Shown piece after piece: positions 1 to 8,375 of a DNA stretch of 64,000 nucleotides (positions are counted from its first letter, which is position 1; each line of letters starts with the position of its first letter). The notes under the pieces are model-generated. The model worked only from the letters and a program-made list of their open reading frames with translations. It did no database searches and was not told the origin of the DNA. The stretch comes from Roseateles puraquae (GTDB lineage: Bacteria > Pseudomonadota > Gammaproteobacteria > Burkholderiales > Burkholderiaceae_C), in NCBI RefSeq assembly GCF_002205845.1, contig NZ_NISI01000001.1, forward strand, positions 1,116,001-1,180,000, given 5' to 3'. Position numbers and translations under genes: made by a program.

Positions 1-18
1 CCTCGCCGCGCGGCGAGG
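1..18 (-). terminator. GC-rich hairpin downstream of the first chemoreceptor
   Basis: The first 18 bases form a perfect palindrome (seven-base arms, four-base loop). It lies about 20 bases beyond the stop of the minus-strand chemoreceptor gene. A T-tract cannot be assessed because the window ends here, so calling it a terminator is inference. Confidence 0.35.
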
Positions 19-37
19 CCCCGCGGCCCTGCCCGGC

Positions 38-1384
38 TCAGAAGCTGAACGCCAGCCTCAAGCCACCCCAGTGCCGCCCCTGCACGACGATGGGCGCGGC
101 GGCTTCCTTCAGCACGACGAAGCGGCCTCCGCCCATGTCTCGGCGGTAGGTCTGCAGCAGGAAGGGCCGGGTGTTGCGGGCCGAGGCCAGGCCGGTGCGA
201 TCATTGAAGATGCGGCGGTAGCGGCTGTTGGCCGTGTTCCAGACGGTGTCGCCCGGCCGCTGGGCCTGGCAGTACTTGCGGTTGTGCGTGGCGATGTAGC
301 CGTTGCGGTCGGCCGCGATGCAGAACACGATGCGATCGCTCACGCCGAGCATCTTCTCCTGCACCGCGGGGAAGAGCCGGTCCGTCAGCTGGCAAAAGCG
401 CGTGGTGTGCTGCTGAGGCGAGGTCCCGTCAATCGGCCGGTAGCTCTCGTCGAACAGGTCGGCCACGGAGATCTGGCCGTCGCGCAGCGCGGCCTCCAGC
501 AGCCCGGCGATCTCGCCAGCAGCCTGCTGCGCCGTGCGGATGAGGGGCATGTCGTCCACCTCGACCCCGCTTTCGGCAATCTGCTCGACCAGGTCCTCCG
601 CCATGCGCAGGAAGCGGTCGCTGCCATCGAAGGCCACCTTCAGCCCGTGCGAGGCCTGCGTGACCTCGCGGTCCAGCTCATGCGCGCGTTCGTTGAGCAA
701 CTGCATCTGCTGACCGCTGTCGGCAGCCGAGGCGGCGATGCGCTGCACGTCCTGCTCCACGGCGCTGAACGCCGCATGGATCTGGCTGGGCTTGGCGGGG
801 TTCTCGGTCAGCTCCGCACTGAAGCGATCGATGCGGTCCTGCAAGCTCGCGATGGCACTGACGATGGCCTTGGACGAGGCTTCCACCTGCCCCGCCAGCG
901 CCTTCACGGCCTCGGCGACGACGGCAAAACCGCGACCGGCATCCCCCGCGTGCTTGGCCTCGACGGCGGCGTTGAAGGCCACCAGCCGGGTCTGCAGGGA
1001 GATCTTGGTGATCTCGGCCGCGGCATCCGACACCTGGGCCAGGGTCGTGGCCATGCCGGTGACTTCGCTGCCCACACCCCCGAGCGCACCGCGGGCGCGC
1101 TGCACGGCGGCAGCACTCTCAGCCGTGGCCGCCGTGATGGCCGCCTGCACCTGGCTGATCTGCTGCAGCTGGCGGGCCAGGGCCTGCATGGCTTCGCTCT
1201 GCTGCTGGACCACGCGCTGGGTGTCCTCGAGCGCCCCCCGCACCTCGGCAGCATCCTTGCCGACGGTGGAGATGGACCGTGAGAGTCGTTTGATGACGTT
1301 CAGTGCGGCGCTGTCCTCGCGCCGGGGTGCGTCGTCAGGCACTGCCGCAGGATTCGTTCGTCCCGCCTTGGGCCACTTGAGCAT
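38..1384 (-). CDS. Soluble methyl-accepting chemotaxis protein with C-terminal sensor-like domain
   Basis: A 448-residue chemoreceptor with no membrane segment or signal peptide. Residues about 60-200 hold a receptor signalling coiled coil; its hairpin tip region contains RLVAFNAAVEAKHAGDAGRGF and then FAVVAEAVKALA, the region that contacts CheA and CheW. After about residue 310 comes a roughly 130-residue alpha/beta domain (IVFCIAADRNGYIATHNRKY, later FVVLKEAAAPI) that resembles Cache/PAS-type sensors. The sensor therefore follows the signalling domain, the reverse of the usual order. A GAGGGG box lies 8 bases before the ATG. The gene follows fliA and is probably transcribed with or after the flhB-fliA series. 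Its ligand is unknown. Confidence 0.88.
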   Translation of the reverse strand: MLKWPKAGRTNPAAVPDDAPRREDSAALNVIKRLSRSISTVGKDAAEVRGALEDTQRVVQQQSEAMQALARQLQQISQVQAAITAATAESAAAVQRARGALGGVGSEVTGMATTLAQVSDAAAEITKISLQTRLVAFNAAVEAKHAGDAGRGFAVVAEAVKALAGQVEASSKAIVSAIASLQDRIDRFSAELTENPAKPSQIHAAFSAVEQDVQRIAASAADSGQQMQLLNERAHELDREVTQASHGLKVAFDGSDRFLRMAEDLVEQIAESGVEVDDMPLIRTAQQAAGEIAGLLEAALRDGQISVADLFDESYRPIDGTSPQQHTTRFCQLTDRLFPAVQEKMLGVSDRIVFCIAADRNGYIATHNRKYCQAQRPGDTVWNTANSRYRRIFNDRTGLASARNTRPFLLQTYRRDMGGGRFVVLKEAAAPIVVQGRHWGGLRLAFSF

Positions 1385-1440
1385 GCACTTGTCCCCTCGG
1401 TTGGCCGGGAACGAGGCCTCAAGGGCGCCGCCCCGCTAAA

Positions 1441-2154
1441 TCACCAGTCGCGCAGCTTAACCCGCAACCTGGCGATGGACTGACTGTGCAGCTGGCAGAC
1501 CCGGGACTCCGTGACCTTGAGCACGGCCGCGATCTCCTTGAGGTTCATGTCGTGCTCGTAGTACATGCTCATCACGAACTGCTCGCGCTCGGGCAGGTTC
1601 TTGATGGCCGCCACCAGCGCCTCGCGCATGCGGTGGTCCTGCAGCTGGGCCATTGGGTTGCTGGCCTCGTCAGCGACATGGCGATCGAGGAAGTCCTCGT
1701 CGCCGTCATCGCCGGACATGTCCTCCAGATACACCAGCTGCGTGCCGCGCACCTTGGACAGCAGGTCCTGGTACTCGGCCAGCGGCAGGCCCATCTCGGC
1801 GGCAATCTCGGCTTCGCTGGGCGCTCGGCCCAGGCGCTGCTCGACCTTGTGCACCGCCACCTCGATCTCGCGCTGCTGGCGGCGCGTGCCGCGGCTCATC
1901 CAGTCGCCGCCGCGCAACTCGTCGAGCATCGCACCGCGGATGCGCTGCGTGGCGAAGGTCTCGAACTGCACGCCCTGCTCGGCATCGAAGCGCGAGAGCG
2001 CATCCGTCAGGCCGATCAGGCCGACCTGGATCAGGTCATCCACCTCCACGTTGGCCGGGAGTTTGGCGATCATCTGGTGCGCCAGGCGTCGCACCAGCGG
2101 GCTGTACTGCTTGATCAGCGTGCTGTTGTCGAGGCGGCCTTTGGGCGTGTACAT
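1441..2154 (-). CDS. fliA: RNA polymerase sigma-28 factor for flagellar genes
   Basis: FliA directs RNA polymerase to late flagellar and chemotaxis promoters. The 237-residue length is normal. Region 2 is seen in the N-terminal half (VDDLIQVGLIGLTDAL, FETFATQRIRGAMLDELR) and region 4 at the C-terminus (LPEREQFVMSMYYEHDMNLK, followed by a helix-turn-helix ending in VTESRVCQLHSQSIARL). GGAG lies 8 bases before the ATG. It follows flhG by 18 bases, so it is probably the last member of the flhB-A-F-G-fliA operon. The sigma-28 boxes elsewhere in the window are its expected targets. FlgM, its anti-sigma factor, is not encoded here. Confidence 0.97.
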   Translation of the reverse strand: MYTPKGRLDNSTLIKQYSPLVRRLAHQMIAKLPANVEVDDLIQVGLIGLTDALSRFDAEQGVQFETFATQRIRGAMLDELRGGDWMSRGTRRQQREIEVAVHKVEQRLGRAPSEAEIAAEMGLPLAEYQDLLSKVRGTQLVYLEDMSGDDGDEDFLDRHVADEASNPMAQLQDHRMREALVAAIKNLPEREQFVMSMYYEHDMNLKEIAAVLKVTESRVCQLHSQSIARLRVKLRDW

Positions 2155-2172
2155 CGCGTGAACTCCGGCGGT

Positions 2173-2958
2173 TCAGTGAGCGGTCAGGTGTGGGGATGCC
2201 ACCGTGCGCGCCGGGCGCAGCGGGGTGGCATCGGCAGAGGCGTCCACGGCAGCACCGGGCGGCGCCGCGAGCAGCAGCTCGCGGGCCAGGTGGCGCAGTT
2301 CGGGCGTCAGCGGTGCGTGGTGCGAGGCCCGGGGGTCGAGGCAGGCCCAGTCGCGCAGCACCGCGCCGAGGAAGCCGTCGGCGCAGGAGTGAAGCTGTTG
2401 CGCGATGCGGGTGGCCACGCGCAGCTGAGGATGGCAGGCCATGAGCAGACTGTAGACCAACAGCCCGGCGCGTTGCGTGAGCCATTTCATGCCAGCGTAG
2501 GCTTCGGTGACGCTGGCTGGGTCGGTGTCGGCCAGCAGCAGCGGGCGCACCTCCCGCAGGGCCACGATGCGGGCGAGTTCGGCCGCGCTCGCGTGCAGCA
2601 GGATGACGTCAGCCTGGGGCGCCGCCTCGGCCACCGCCTCCAGGAAGGAGGCCGCCGACCCTTGCGGGTTGATGTAGCGCATCGGCAGGCCGCGGGCCGC
2701 CAGATAGCTCACGCGCGGCGACAGGCGCTCGATGCAGTTGGACAGGTCCACGTGCGCCAGCTCCGAGGGCTGGGGCGAATGCACGCCGGCATCCACCACC
2801 AGGGTCTGCAGGTTCAGCTCCGCGAACGCGGCGCACAGGCCTTCCAGCAGCAGCCCGGCACCCATCACGCGCGGGTTGGCCACGACAGGCACGAAGCGCT
2901 GCTTGGAGGCCGCGAACAGGCGGCGCAGGCCGTGGGCTTGGTCTTGTAGGAGGCTCAC
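2173..2958 (-). CDS. flhG: FlhG/MinD-like flagellar number regulator lacking a Walker A motif
   Basis: It lies directly after flhF and before fliA, the usual place of flhG (fleN, ylxH), a MinD-family ATPase that limits flagellar number with FlhF. The later MinD signature is visible (LLADTDPASVTEAYAGMKWL, matching the family TTPEPTSITDAYALIK), as is LVVDAG in place of LLLDAD. The deviant Walker A of the family (GKGGVGKT) is missing: residues 28-35 read NPRVMGAG, with no P-loop lysine. The start is a GTG at 2958 with GGAG 8 bases upstream; an upstream start at 3027 would fall inside a palindromic repeat. 261 residues. It may be a non-hydrolysing pseudo-ATPase. Confidence 0.75.
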   Translation of the reverse strand: MSLLQDQAHGLRRLFAASKQRFVPVVANPRVMGAGLLLEGLCAAFAELNLQTLVVDAGVHSPQPSELAHVDLSNCIERLSPRVSYLAARGLPMRYINPQGSAASFLEAVAEAAPQADVILLHASAAELARIVALREVRPLLLADTDPASVTEAYAGMKWLTQRAGLLVYSLLMACHPQLRVATRIAQQLHSCADGFLGAVLRDWACLDPRASHHAPLTPELRHLARELLLAAPPGAAVDASADATPLRPARTVASPHLTAH

Positions 2959-3009
2959 TTCAAAAACTCCGACGTGCGCAGCAGACGGGCTGCGTGCAAC
3001 GGCCGACAA

Positions 3010-3093
3010 ACACAGCCACCGAGGCACAGAGACACAGAGAAGCCCTTCGAGTACACACGAGCCTCTCTGAGCCTCTGTGTCTCTGTGGCCGCG
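3010..3093. repeat. Family A palindromic repeat, copy 1 (flhF-flhG junction)
   Basis: An inverted repeat in the gap between flhF and flhG. Arms 3015-3040 and 3064-3089 match at 22 of 26 positions and are built from eight-base CACAGAG-type units. Three other copies lie at 6913, 11311 and 38228, each between two co-oriented flagellar genes. No gene is encoded. Confidence 0.85.
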
Positions 3094-3126
3094 TACCTGG
3101 GCGCTGGCATCGCGAATACCTAGGTG

Positions 3127-4812
3127 TCAATGGACAGCCCGCGACAGCCCCTCACCCAGCGGTGCGCCGGCAAAGATGAGGTTCACATCGGTGTTGTCCA
3201 TGCGCCAGGCGCCGGAGGCCGGGCTCTTCAGCGCGCGTTGCACCAGGGCGGCCCCGGGCAGGCGGTGCCAGTCCTCCGGCACGCGCTGGCCGTTGGCCAC
3301 GCCCAGCACCTTCAGGCGGTGACGGATCAGGGTGTCCAGGGCCGGGGCGAGCTTCACGGCTTCGTCGATCTTGCTCAGCACCACGCCTTCGCAAGCCGCG
3401 CCCTTCCAGGCATTCACCACGTCCTCGATGGTCTCGCCCTGCTGCGCCGCGTTGATGACCAGCAGCTTCTTGATGCTCGGGTGGGCCAGCATCTCCAGCA
3501 GCTCCTGGGTGCGGCTGTCGCGCTGGGCCATGCCGGCGGTGTCGATGAGCACCAGCTTCTTGTTCGACAGCAGGTCGAGCAGGTCGTCCAGCGAGGCGCG
3601 GTCGTGCGCGGTGTGCACCGGCACGCCGAGGATGCGGCCGTAGGCGCGCAGCTGCTCGTGGGCGCCGATCCGGTAGGCGTCCAGCGTGATCAGGCCCAGC
3701 TGGCCGGCACCGTGCTTGGTGGCGAAGTGCGCGGCGAGCTTGGCGGTGGTCGTGGTCTTGCCCACGCCGGTCGAGCCGATCAGGGCATAGACGCCGCCGC
3801 GGTCCTCGATGGCCGGGGCGGCCTCGTCGGTCTGCAGGTTGCGCGACAGCACATGCGCGGCCCAGGCGGTCTCATCGGCCGGGTCGGCGGGCGAACCCGG
3901 CTTGAAGTCGGACGGGCAGCTCTCGGCCAGCTTGCGCACCAGGGCAGGCGAGAAGCCCAGCTCCAGCAGCTTTTGCGTCAACCGCGCCTGCACCGGCTGG
4001 CGCTGCAGCTTTTCCATGAAGGCCAGCGAGGAAAAGCGTTCCTCGATCAGGCCGCGCATCTGGCGCAGCTCGTCGGCCATGTCCATCTGGCTGCGCTGGC
4101 TCGGCGTGGGCTGGCCCGGCAGGGGCAGCGGCTCGGCGCCGATGTCGCTCAGCGTGGGCACCATGCGGGCGCTGGCGGCGGTGGGAATGCGGATCTCGTC
4201 GCGCAGCACCGGCGGTGCGGGGCGGGCCTGGGGCATGACCGGCGGCGGCGCGGTGCGCAGCTCGGGCATGACCGGCGGTGGCGCGCTGCGGCGCGGCGCG
4301 AGCACGGCCATCGCCTCGGCAGCACGGCGCTCGCGCTGGGCGCGGGCAGCATCCAGCGACACGGCCGACGGCTGCACCGGCGGCGGCGCGGCCTGCATCA
4401 CCGGATCGGGGCGGCCAGCCAGCTCGGCTTCGCGGCGGCGCAGCACGCGCTCGCGCACGTAGTCCTGGAACGAGAGCGTGCTCATGGCCAGCTGCTCCAC
4501 ATCACCGCGCACCTCCGGGCTGCCAAAGGTGGGCTCCTGGCGCTGGGCGCGCTCGGCGAAGCTGGCCCGCGGGGCGCCCTGGGCCGGCATGACCGGCGGC
4601 GGCGCCACCTGCGCACGGGCAACGGTGCGCGGGGCGGTGGCGGCGATCTGCTCGATCTGCCCCATGCCCTCCGGCGCCATGGCCAGCACCTCGACGCCCT
4701 CGGGCACGTTCTTGTTGGACAGCACCACGGCATCCGGCCCGAAAGCCTGCTTGACGAGCGCCAGGGCCTCGCGGGACGTGCGGGCCGTGAACTTTCGGAC
4801 ATTCATGCTCAT
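3127..4812 (-). CDS. flhF: Flagellar biosynthesis SRP-type GTPase FlhF
   Basis: FlhF places the flagellum at the cell pole and works with FlhG. The 561-residue protein has an N-terminal basic segment (MSMNVRKFTARTSREALALV), a long Pro/Ala-rich linker (about 60-240), and the SRP-type NG domain. The P-loop GSTGVGKT is at residues 346-353, followed by LITLDAYRIGAHEQL and LVLIDTAGMAQRD (G3). The linker holds four APPPVMP-like repeats, near residues 70, 142, 177 and 188. The ATG overlaps the flhA stop (ATGA), with GGAGG six bases before it, so the two are translationally coupled. Confidence 0.96.
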   Translation of the reverse strand: MSMNVRKFTARTSREALALVKQAFGPDAVVLSNKNVPEGVEVLAMAPEGMGQIEQIAATAPRTVARAQVAPPPVMPAQGAPRASFAERAQRQEPTFGSPEVRGDVEQLAMSTLSFQDYVRERVLRRREAELAGRPDPVMQAAPPPVQPSAVSLDAARAQRERRAAEAMAVLAPRRSAPPPVMPELRTAPPPVMPQARPAPPVLRDEIRIPTAASARMVPTLSDIGAEPLPLPGQPTPSQRSQMDMADELRQMRGLIEERFSSLAFMEKLQRQPVQARLTQKLLELGFSPALVRKLAESCPSDFKPGSPADPADETAWAAHVLSRNLQTDEAAPAIEDRGGVYALIGSTGVGKTTTTAKLAAHFATKHGAGQLGLITLDAYRIGAHEQLRAYGRILGVPVHTAHDRASLDDLLDLLSNKKLVLIDTAGMAQRDSRTQELLEMLAHPSIKKLLVINAAQQGETIEDVVNAWKGAACEGVVLSKIDEAVKLAPALDTLIRHRLKVLGVANGQRVPEDWHRLPGAALVQRALKSPASGAWRMDNTDVNLIFAGAPLGEGLSRAVH

Positions 4813-6899
4813 GTTGTGCCTCCGATGATGGAGCCGATGCGGATGGTGTGGGTCTCAGGAATCTCGCTGTGGCCGAGCACCTTCAGGCGAGGTGCGGCGC
4901 GCTTGAGCAGCCGGGCCATGGGCGCGCGGATCAGGTCGGGCACCAGCAGCGCCGCCGGTACACCGCGGTCTTCCTGCTTCTGGGCGGTCTCCGCGGCGCT
5001 CTTGGCCAGGGTGTCGGCCACGCCGGGGTCGAGGGCCGCGCCATGCGGCGAGTTCAGGGCCTGGGTGACCAGGCGCTCGAGCTCGGGCTCCAGTGCGATC
5101 ACGTCCAGCTCCTTCACGCTGCCGTAGATCTGCTGCACGATGGCCGGTGCGATGTGGGTGCGGATGCGGCGGGCCAGCTCCATGGGATCAGTCACGGTGG
5201 CGGCGTTCTCGGCCAGGCATTCGACGATGGAGCGCATGTCACGCACGTGCACGCCCTCCTCCAGCAGCAGCTGGAGCACGCGTTGCAGGGTGGCGATGCT
5301 GACCATCTTGGGAATCACGTCTTCAATCAATTGCGGCGCCTGCTTGGTTAGGTGTTCCACCAGGGCCTGTGTCTCCACACGGCCGAGCAGCTTGGCCGCG
5401 TGCACTTGCATCAAGTGTGAGAGGTGGGTGGCCACCACGGTCGAGCAATCAACGACCGTAAACCCGCTCATTTGGGCCATCTCCTTCTGGCGTTCCTCGA
5501 TCCACACCGCCGGCAGGCCGAAGGCGGGGTCGGTGGTCTGGGTGCCGATGAGCTTCTGCGTGGCGTGACCCGGGTTGATGGCCAGCCACATGCCCGGGAA
5601 GGCCTCGGCCTCGCCCACGACGGCGCCGCGCAGCGAGATGCGGTACTGGCTCGGCCGCAGCTCCAGGTTGTCGCGGATATGCACTGGCGGCGGCAGGAAG
5701 CCCACTTCCTGCGCGAACTTGCGCCGCACGCCCTTGATGCGCGAGAGCAGGTCCCCTTCGCGGTTCTTGTCGACCAGCGTGATCAATCGGTAGCCGACCT
5801 CCAGGCCCAGGGTGTCCACCGGCACCAGGTCCTCCCAGGTGGCTTCGCCCGAGCCCTCGCTGCTGGGCATGATGGGCTTGACCGCCTTGGCGGCTTCCAT
5901 CGCCTGCTCCTTGGCGCGCAGCCAATAGGCCAGGTAGCCCAGGCCCGAGGCGATCAGCAGGAACACGACATGCGGCATGCCCGGGATCAGGCCCAGCGCG
6001 GCGATGACGCCGGCGGTGATGGCGATGCTCTTGGCCGAGCCGAACACCTGACGGCCGATCTGGCTGCCGATGTCCTTGTCCGTGCCCACGCGCGACACCA
6101 CCATGGCGGCCGCCACCGAGATCAGCAGGGCCGGGATCTGGGCCACGAGCGCATCGCCCACGGCCAGCAGGATGTAGCTGTTGGCCGCCTGGCCGGCGCT
6201 CAAGTTGTGCTGGGCCACACCGATGATGAAGCCACCCACGATGTTGATCGCCAGGATCAGCATGCCGGCCACCGCGTCACCGCGCACGAACTTGCTGGCA
6301 CCGTCCATCGAGCCGAAGAAGTCGGCTTCGTCGGACAACTCTGCCCGGCGGCGCTTGGCCTCGGCTTCGTTGATGAGGCCCGCGTTCAGGTCGGCATCCA
6401 CCGCCATCTGCTTGCCGGGCATGGCGTCCAGGGTGAAGCGCGCGCCGACCTCGGCGATGCGCTCCGCGCCCTTGGTCACCACGATGAAGTTGATGACCAC
6501 CAGGATGGCGAACACGATCAGGCCGACCGCGAAATTGCCGCCGATCAGGAAATGCCCGAAGGCCTCGATCACCTTGCCCGCCGCGCCAGTGCCGGTGTGC
6601 CCTTCGAGCAGCACCACGCGCGTGGAGGCCACGTTCAGCGACAGGCGCATCAGCGTGGTCAGCAGCAGCACCGTCGGGAAGGCAGCGAAATCCAGCGGCT
6701 TGACCATGTGAGCCGCCACCATCATCACCATCACGGCCATCGCGATGTTGAAGGTGAACAGCAGGTCCAGCGCAAACGGCGGCAGCGGCAGCACCATCAT
6801 CGACAGCACCATCAGCACGGCGATCGGAGCGCCGAGCGCCGCGATGATGCCGGCGCGCGGGCCGAGGAGCGATTGCAGTTTTTGGATCAGCGGGTTCAT
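4809..6899 (-). CDS. flhA: Flagellar type III export gate protein FlhA
   Basis: FlhA is the large inner-membrane export-gate subunit that receives substrates and chaperones. The 696-residue length is typical. About eight transmembrane helices occupy residues 15-320, including the FHIPEP-family segment DALVAQIPALLISVAAAM and the charged loop with FTLDAMPGKQMAVDADLNAG. The cytoplasmic C-terminal domain follows from about 350. I chose the ATG at 6899 because GAGAG lies just upstream; the longer frame would begin with a GTG at 6917. It is separated from flhB by a family A palindrome and overlaps flhF by 4 bases. Confidence 0.97.
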   Translation of the reverse strand: MNPLIQKLQSLLGPRAGIIAALGAPIAVLMVLSMMVLPLPPFALDLLFTFNIAMAVMVMMVAAHMVKPLDFAAFPTVLLLTTLMRLSLNVASTRVVLLEGHTGTGAAGKVIEAFGHFLIGGNFAVGLIVFAILVVINFIVVTKGAERIAEVGARFTLDAMPGKQMAVDADLNAGLINEAEAKRRRAELSDEADFFGSMDGASKFVRGDAVAGMLILAINIVGGFIIGVAQHNLSAGQAANSYILLAVGDALVAQIPALLISVAAAMVVSRVGTDKDIGSQIGRQVFGSAKSIAITAGVIAALGLIPGMPHVVFLLIASGLGYLAYWLRAKEQAMEAAKAVKPIMPSSEGSGEATWEDLVPVDTLGLEVGYRLITLVDKNREGDLLSRIKGVRRKFAQEVGFLPPPVHIRDNLELRPSQYRISLRGAVVGEAEAFPGMWLAINPGHATQKLIGTQTTDPAFGLPAVWIEERQKEMAQMSGFTVVDCSTVVATHLSHLMQVHAAKLLGRVETQALVEHLTKQAPQLIEDVIPKMVSIATLQRVLQLLLEEGVHVRDMRSIVECLAENAATVTDPMELARRIRTHIAPAIVQQIYGSVKELDVIALEPELERLVTQALNSPHGAALDPGVADTLAKSAAETAQKQEDRGVPAALLVPDLIRAPMARLLKRAAPRLKVLGHSEIPETHTIRIGSIIGGTT

Positions 6900-6912
6900 G
6901 TCAAGACTCTCG

Positions 6913-6999
6913 AACACAGCCGCAGAGACAAAGCGGCACAGAGAAGCTCATGGGCAGGACACCGACTTCTCCGCGTCTCTGCGCCTTTGTGGCTGTGTT
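6913..6999. repeat. Family A palindromic repeat, copy 2 (flhB-flhA junction)
   Basis: Arms 6913-6946 and 6966-6999 are inverted copies matching at about 25 of 34 positions, some mismatches being G-U compatible. It fills most of the gap between the flhB stop and the flhA start. It is the most diverged of the four copies. Confidence 0.8.
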
Positions 7000-7022
7000 G
7001 CTCGGCTGAGGCAGGCAGCGCG

Positions 7023-8198
7023 TCATTCCGCGAAGTCCTCATCGGGTTCCGGCGCCCAGCCCGGCTTGTTGTGCGGGTCGAGCTCGGGCGGCACATGCGG
7101 CTTGGGCATGTCCGGGGTGTTGAGGTTGCGCGACTTCATCGCCGCGCGCAGCTGGTAGACGTAGGCGAGCACCTGCGCCACGGCGCCGAACAGGGCCGCC
7201 GGGATCTCATGGTCGAGCTTGGCGTGGGCGTAGAGCGCACGCGCCAGCACTGGCTGCTGCAGCACTGGCACCTTGTTCTCGCGGGCGAGGTCGCGGATCT
7301 TCATCGCCAGCAGGTCGGCCCCCTTGGCCACCACCTTGGGCGCGCTCATCTTGCCCTCCTCGTACTTGAGGGCGACGGCGTAGTGGGTCGGGTTCATGAC
7401 CACCAGGTCGGCCTGGGGCACGGCGGCCAGCATGCGGCGCTTGGCCATCTCGCGCATCTTGGCGCGCATCTTGGCCTTGACCTCGAGGTTGCCTTCCACC
7501 TCCTTGAGTTCCTGCTTGGCTTCCTCACGCGTCATGCGCATGCGGCGCATCCAGAGCTGGCGCTGCAGCGGTACGTCGATGGCGGCGAATACGGCCAGCG
7601 CGATGGCCAGCAGCATGAGGCCGCCCATCAATTGCTGCCCGGCATAGGCCAGCGCCGAGGGCAGCGGCACGGACATGATGCTCACATAGGCCGCCAGCCG
7701 GTCTTTCAGCACCAGGGCGCCGACGATGCCCAGCACCAAGGCCAGCAGCACCGCCTTCAGTGCCGTGCCCAGGCCCTGCCCCGAGAACAGGCGGCCGAGG
7801 CCCGACAGCGGGTTCATGTGCCCGAACTTGGGCGCCAGCGGCTTCATCGTCCAGTTCCAGCCGCCGCTGGCCAGGTTGCTGGCAATGCCGACGATCACCA
7901 TCAGCGCGGCAATCGGGCCCATGACGGCGGCAAACGCCAGCGTCATGTCCACCAGCCGCTCGCCCATGAAACCCGGGCGCGCCAGCAGGCTGGCATCAAA
8001 GTGCAGCCCGGTGCTCAACATCTGGCGCAGCCGCTCCACGATCTGCGGGCCGCCGACGCTCAGCGCCGCGCCGCCGGCGACCATCATCGCGAAATGCGGC
8101 AGGTCCCGGGAACGCGGCAGCTGCCCCTCGGCCCGAGACTTCTGGATCTTCTTGGGCGAGGCGGGTAGGTTGCGGTCCTGTGCGTCTTGGTCGGCCAT
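7023..8198 (-). CDS. flhB: Flagellar export switch protein FlhB
   Basis: FlhB controls the change of export specificity from rod/hook to filament substrates. In 391 residues there are four transmembrane helices (about 35-210), then the cytoplasmic domain with the autocleavage motif NPTH at residues 269-272 (VVMNPTHYAVALKYEEG). The N-terminus (MADQDAQDRNLPASPKKIQK) is typical. It is the first gene of the minus-strand operon and diverges from a periplasmic binding protein gene across about 177 bases. The cleavage asparagine and proline are both present, so it should be functional. Confidence 0.97.
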   Translation of the reverse strand: MADQDAQDRNLPASPKKIQKSRAEGQLPRSRDLPHFAMMVAGGAALSVGGPQIVERLRQMLSTGLHFDASLLARPGFMGERLVDMTLAFAAVMGPIAALMVIVGIASNLASGGWNWTMKPLAPKFGHMNPLSGLGRLFSGQGLGTALKAVLLALVLGIVGALVLKDRLAAYVSIMSVPLPSALAYAGQQLMGGLMLLAIALAVFAAIDVPLQRQLWMRRMRMTREEAKQELKEVEGNLEVKAKMRAKMREMAKRRMLAAVPQADLVVMNPTHYAVALKYEEGKMSAPKVVAKGADLLAMKIRDLARENKVPVLQQPVLARALYAHAKLDHEIPAALFGAVAQVLAYVYQLRAAMKSRNLNTPDMPKPHVPPELDPHNKPGWAPEPDEDFAE

Positions 8199-8375
8199 GG
8201 CGGTTCTTCAGCGCTGGACCGAATTGTTCGAGCCGCCCCGCCGAACTTGAGCGAGAAAAGCGGGGTGGACGCCCCGCTGTTCTGCGCCGAGCACCCCCGG
8301 CAGAGCCTGCCAAAGCGTGCAGGATTACCGCCCCGCCACCCGGAGCAAGGCACCCACCGCAGCTACGCTCGCGGG

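Noticed and set aside
2959-3027. N-terminal extension of FlhG to an upstream start
   Set aside because: The extension would be encoded by the end of a palindromic repeat, and the GTG at 2958 has a good ribosome site.
3010-3093. Eight-base tandem units as a CRISPR array
   Set aside because: The units are adjacent without spacers and form a single hairpin; no cas genes are present.
3124-8168. Long plus-strand frames opposite flhF, flhA and flhB
   Set aside because: Shadows of well-conserved flagellar genes; His/Gln/Arg-rich with no recognisable fold.
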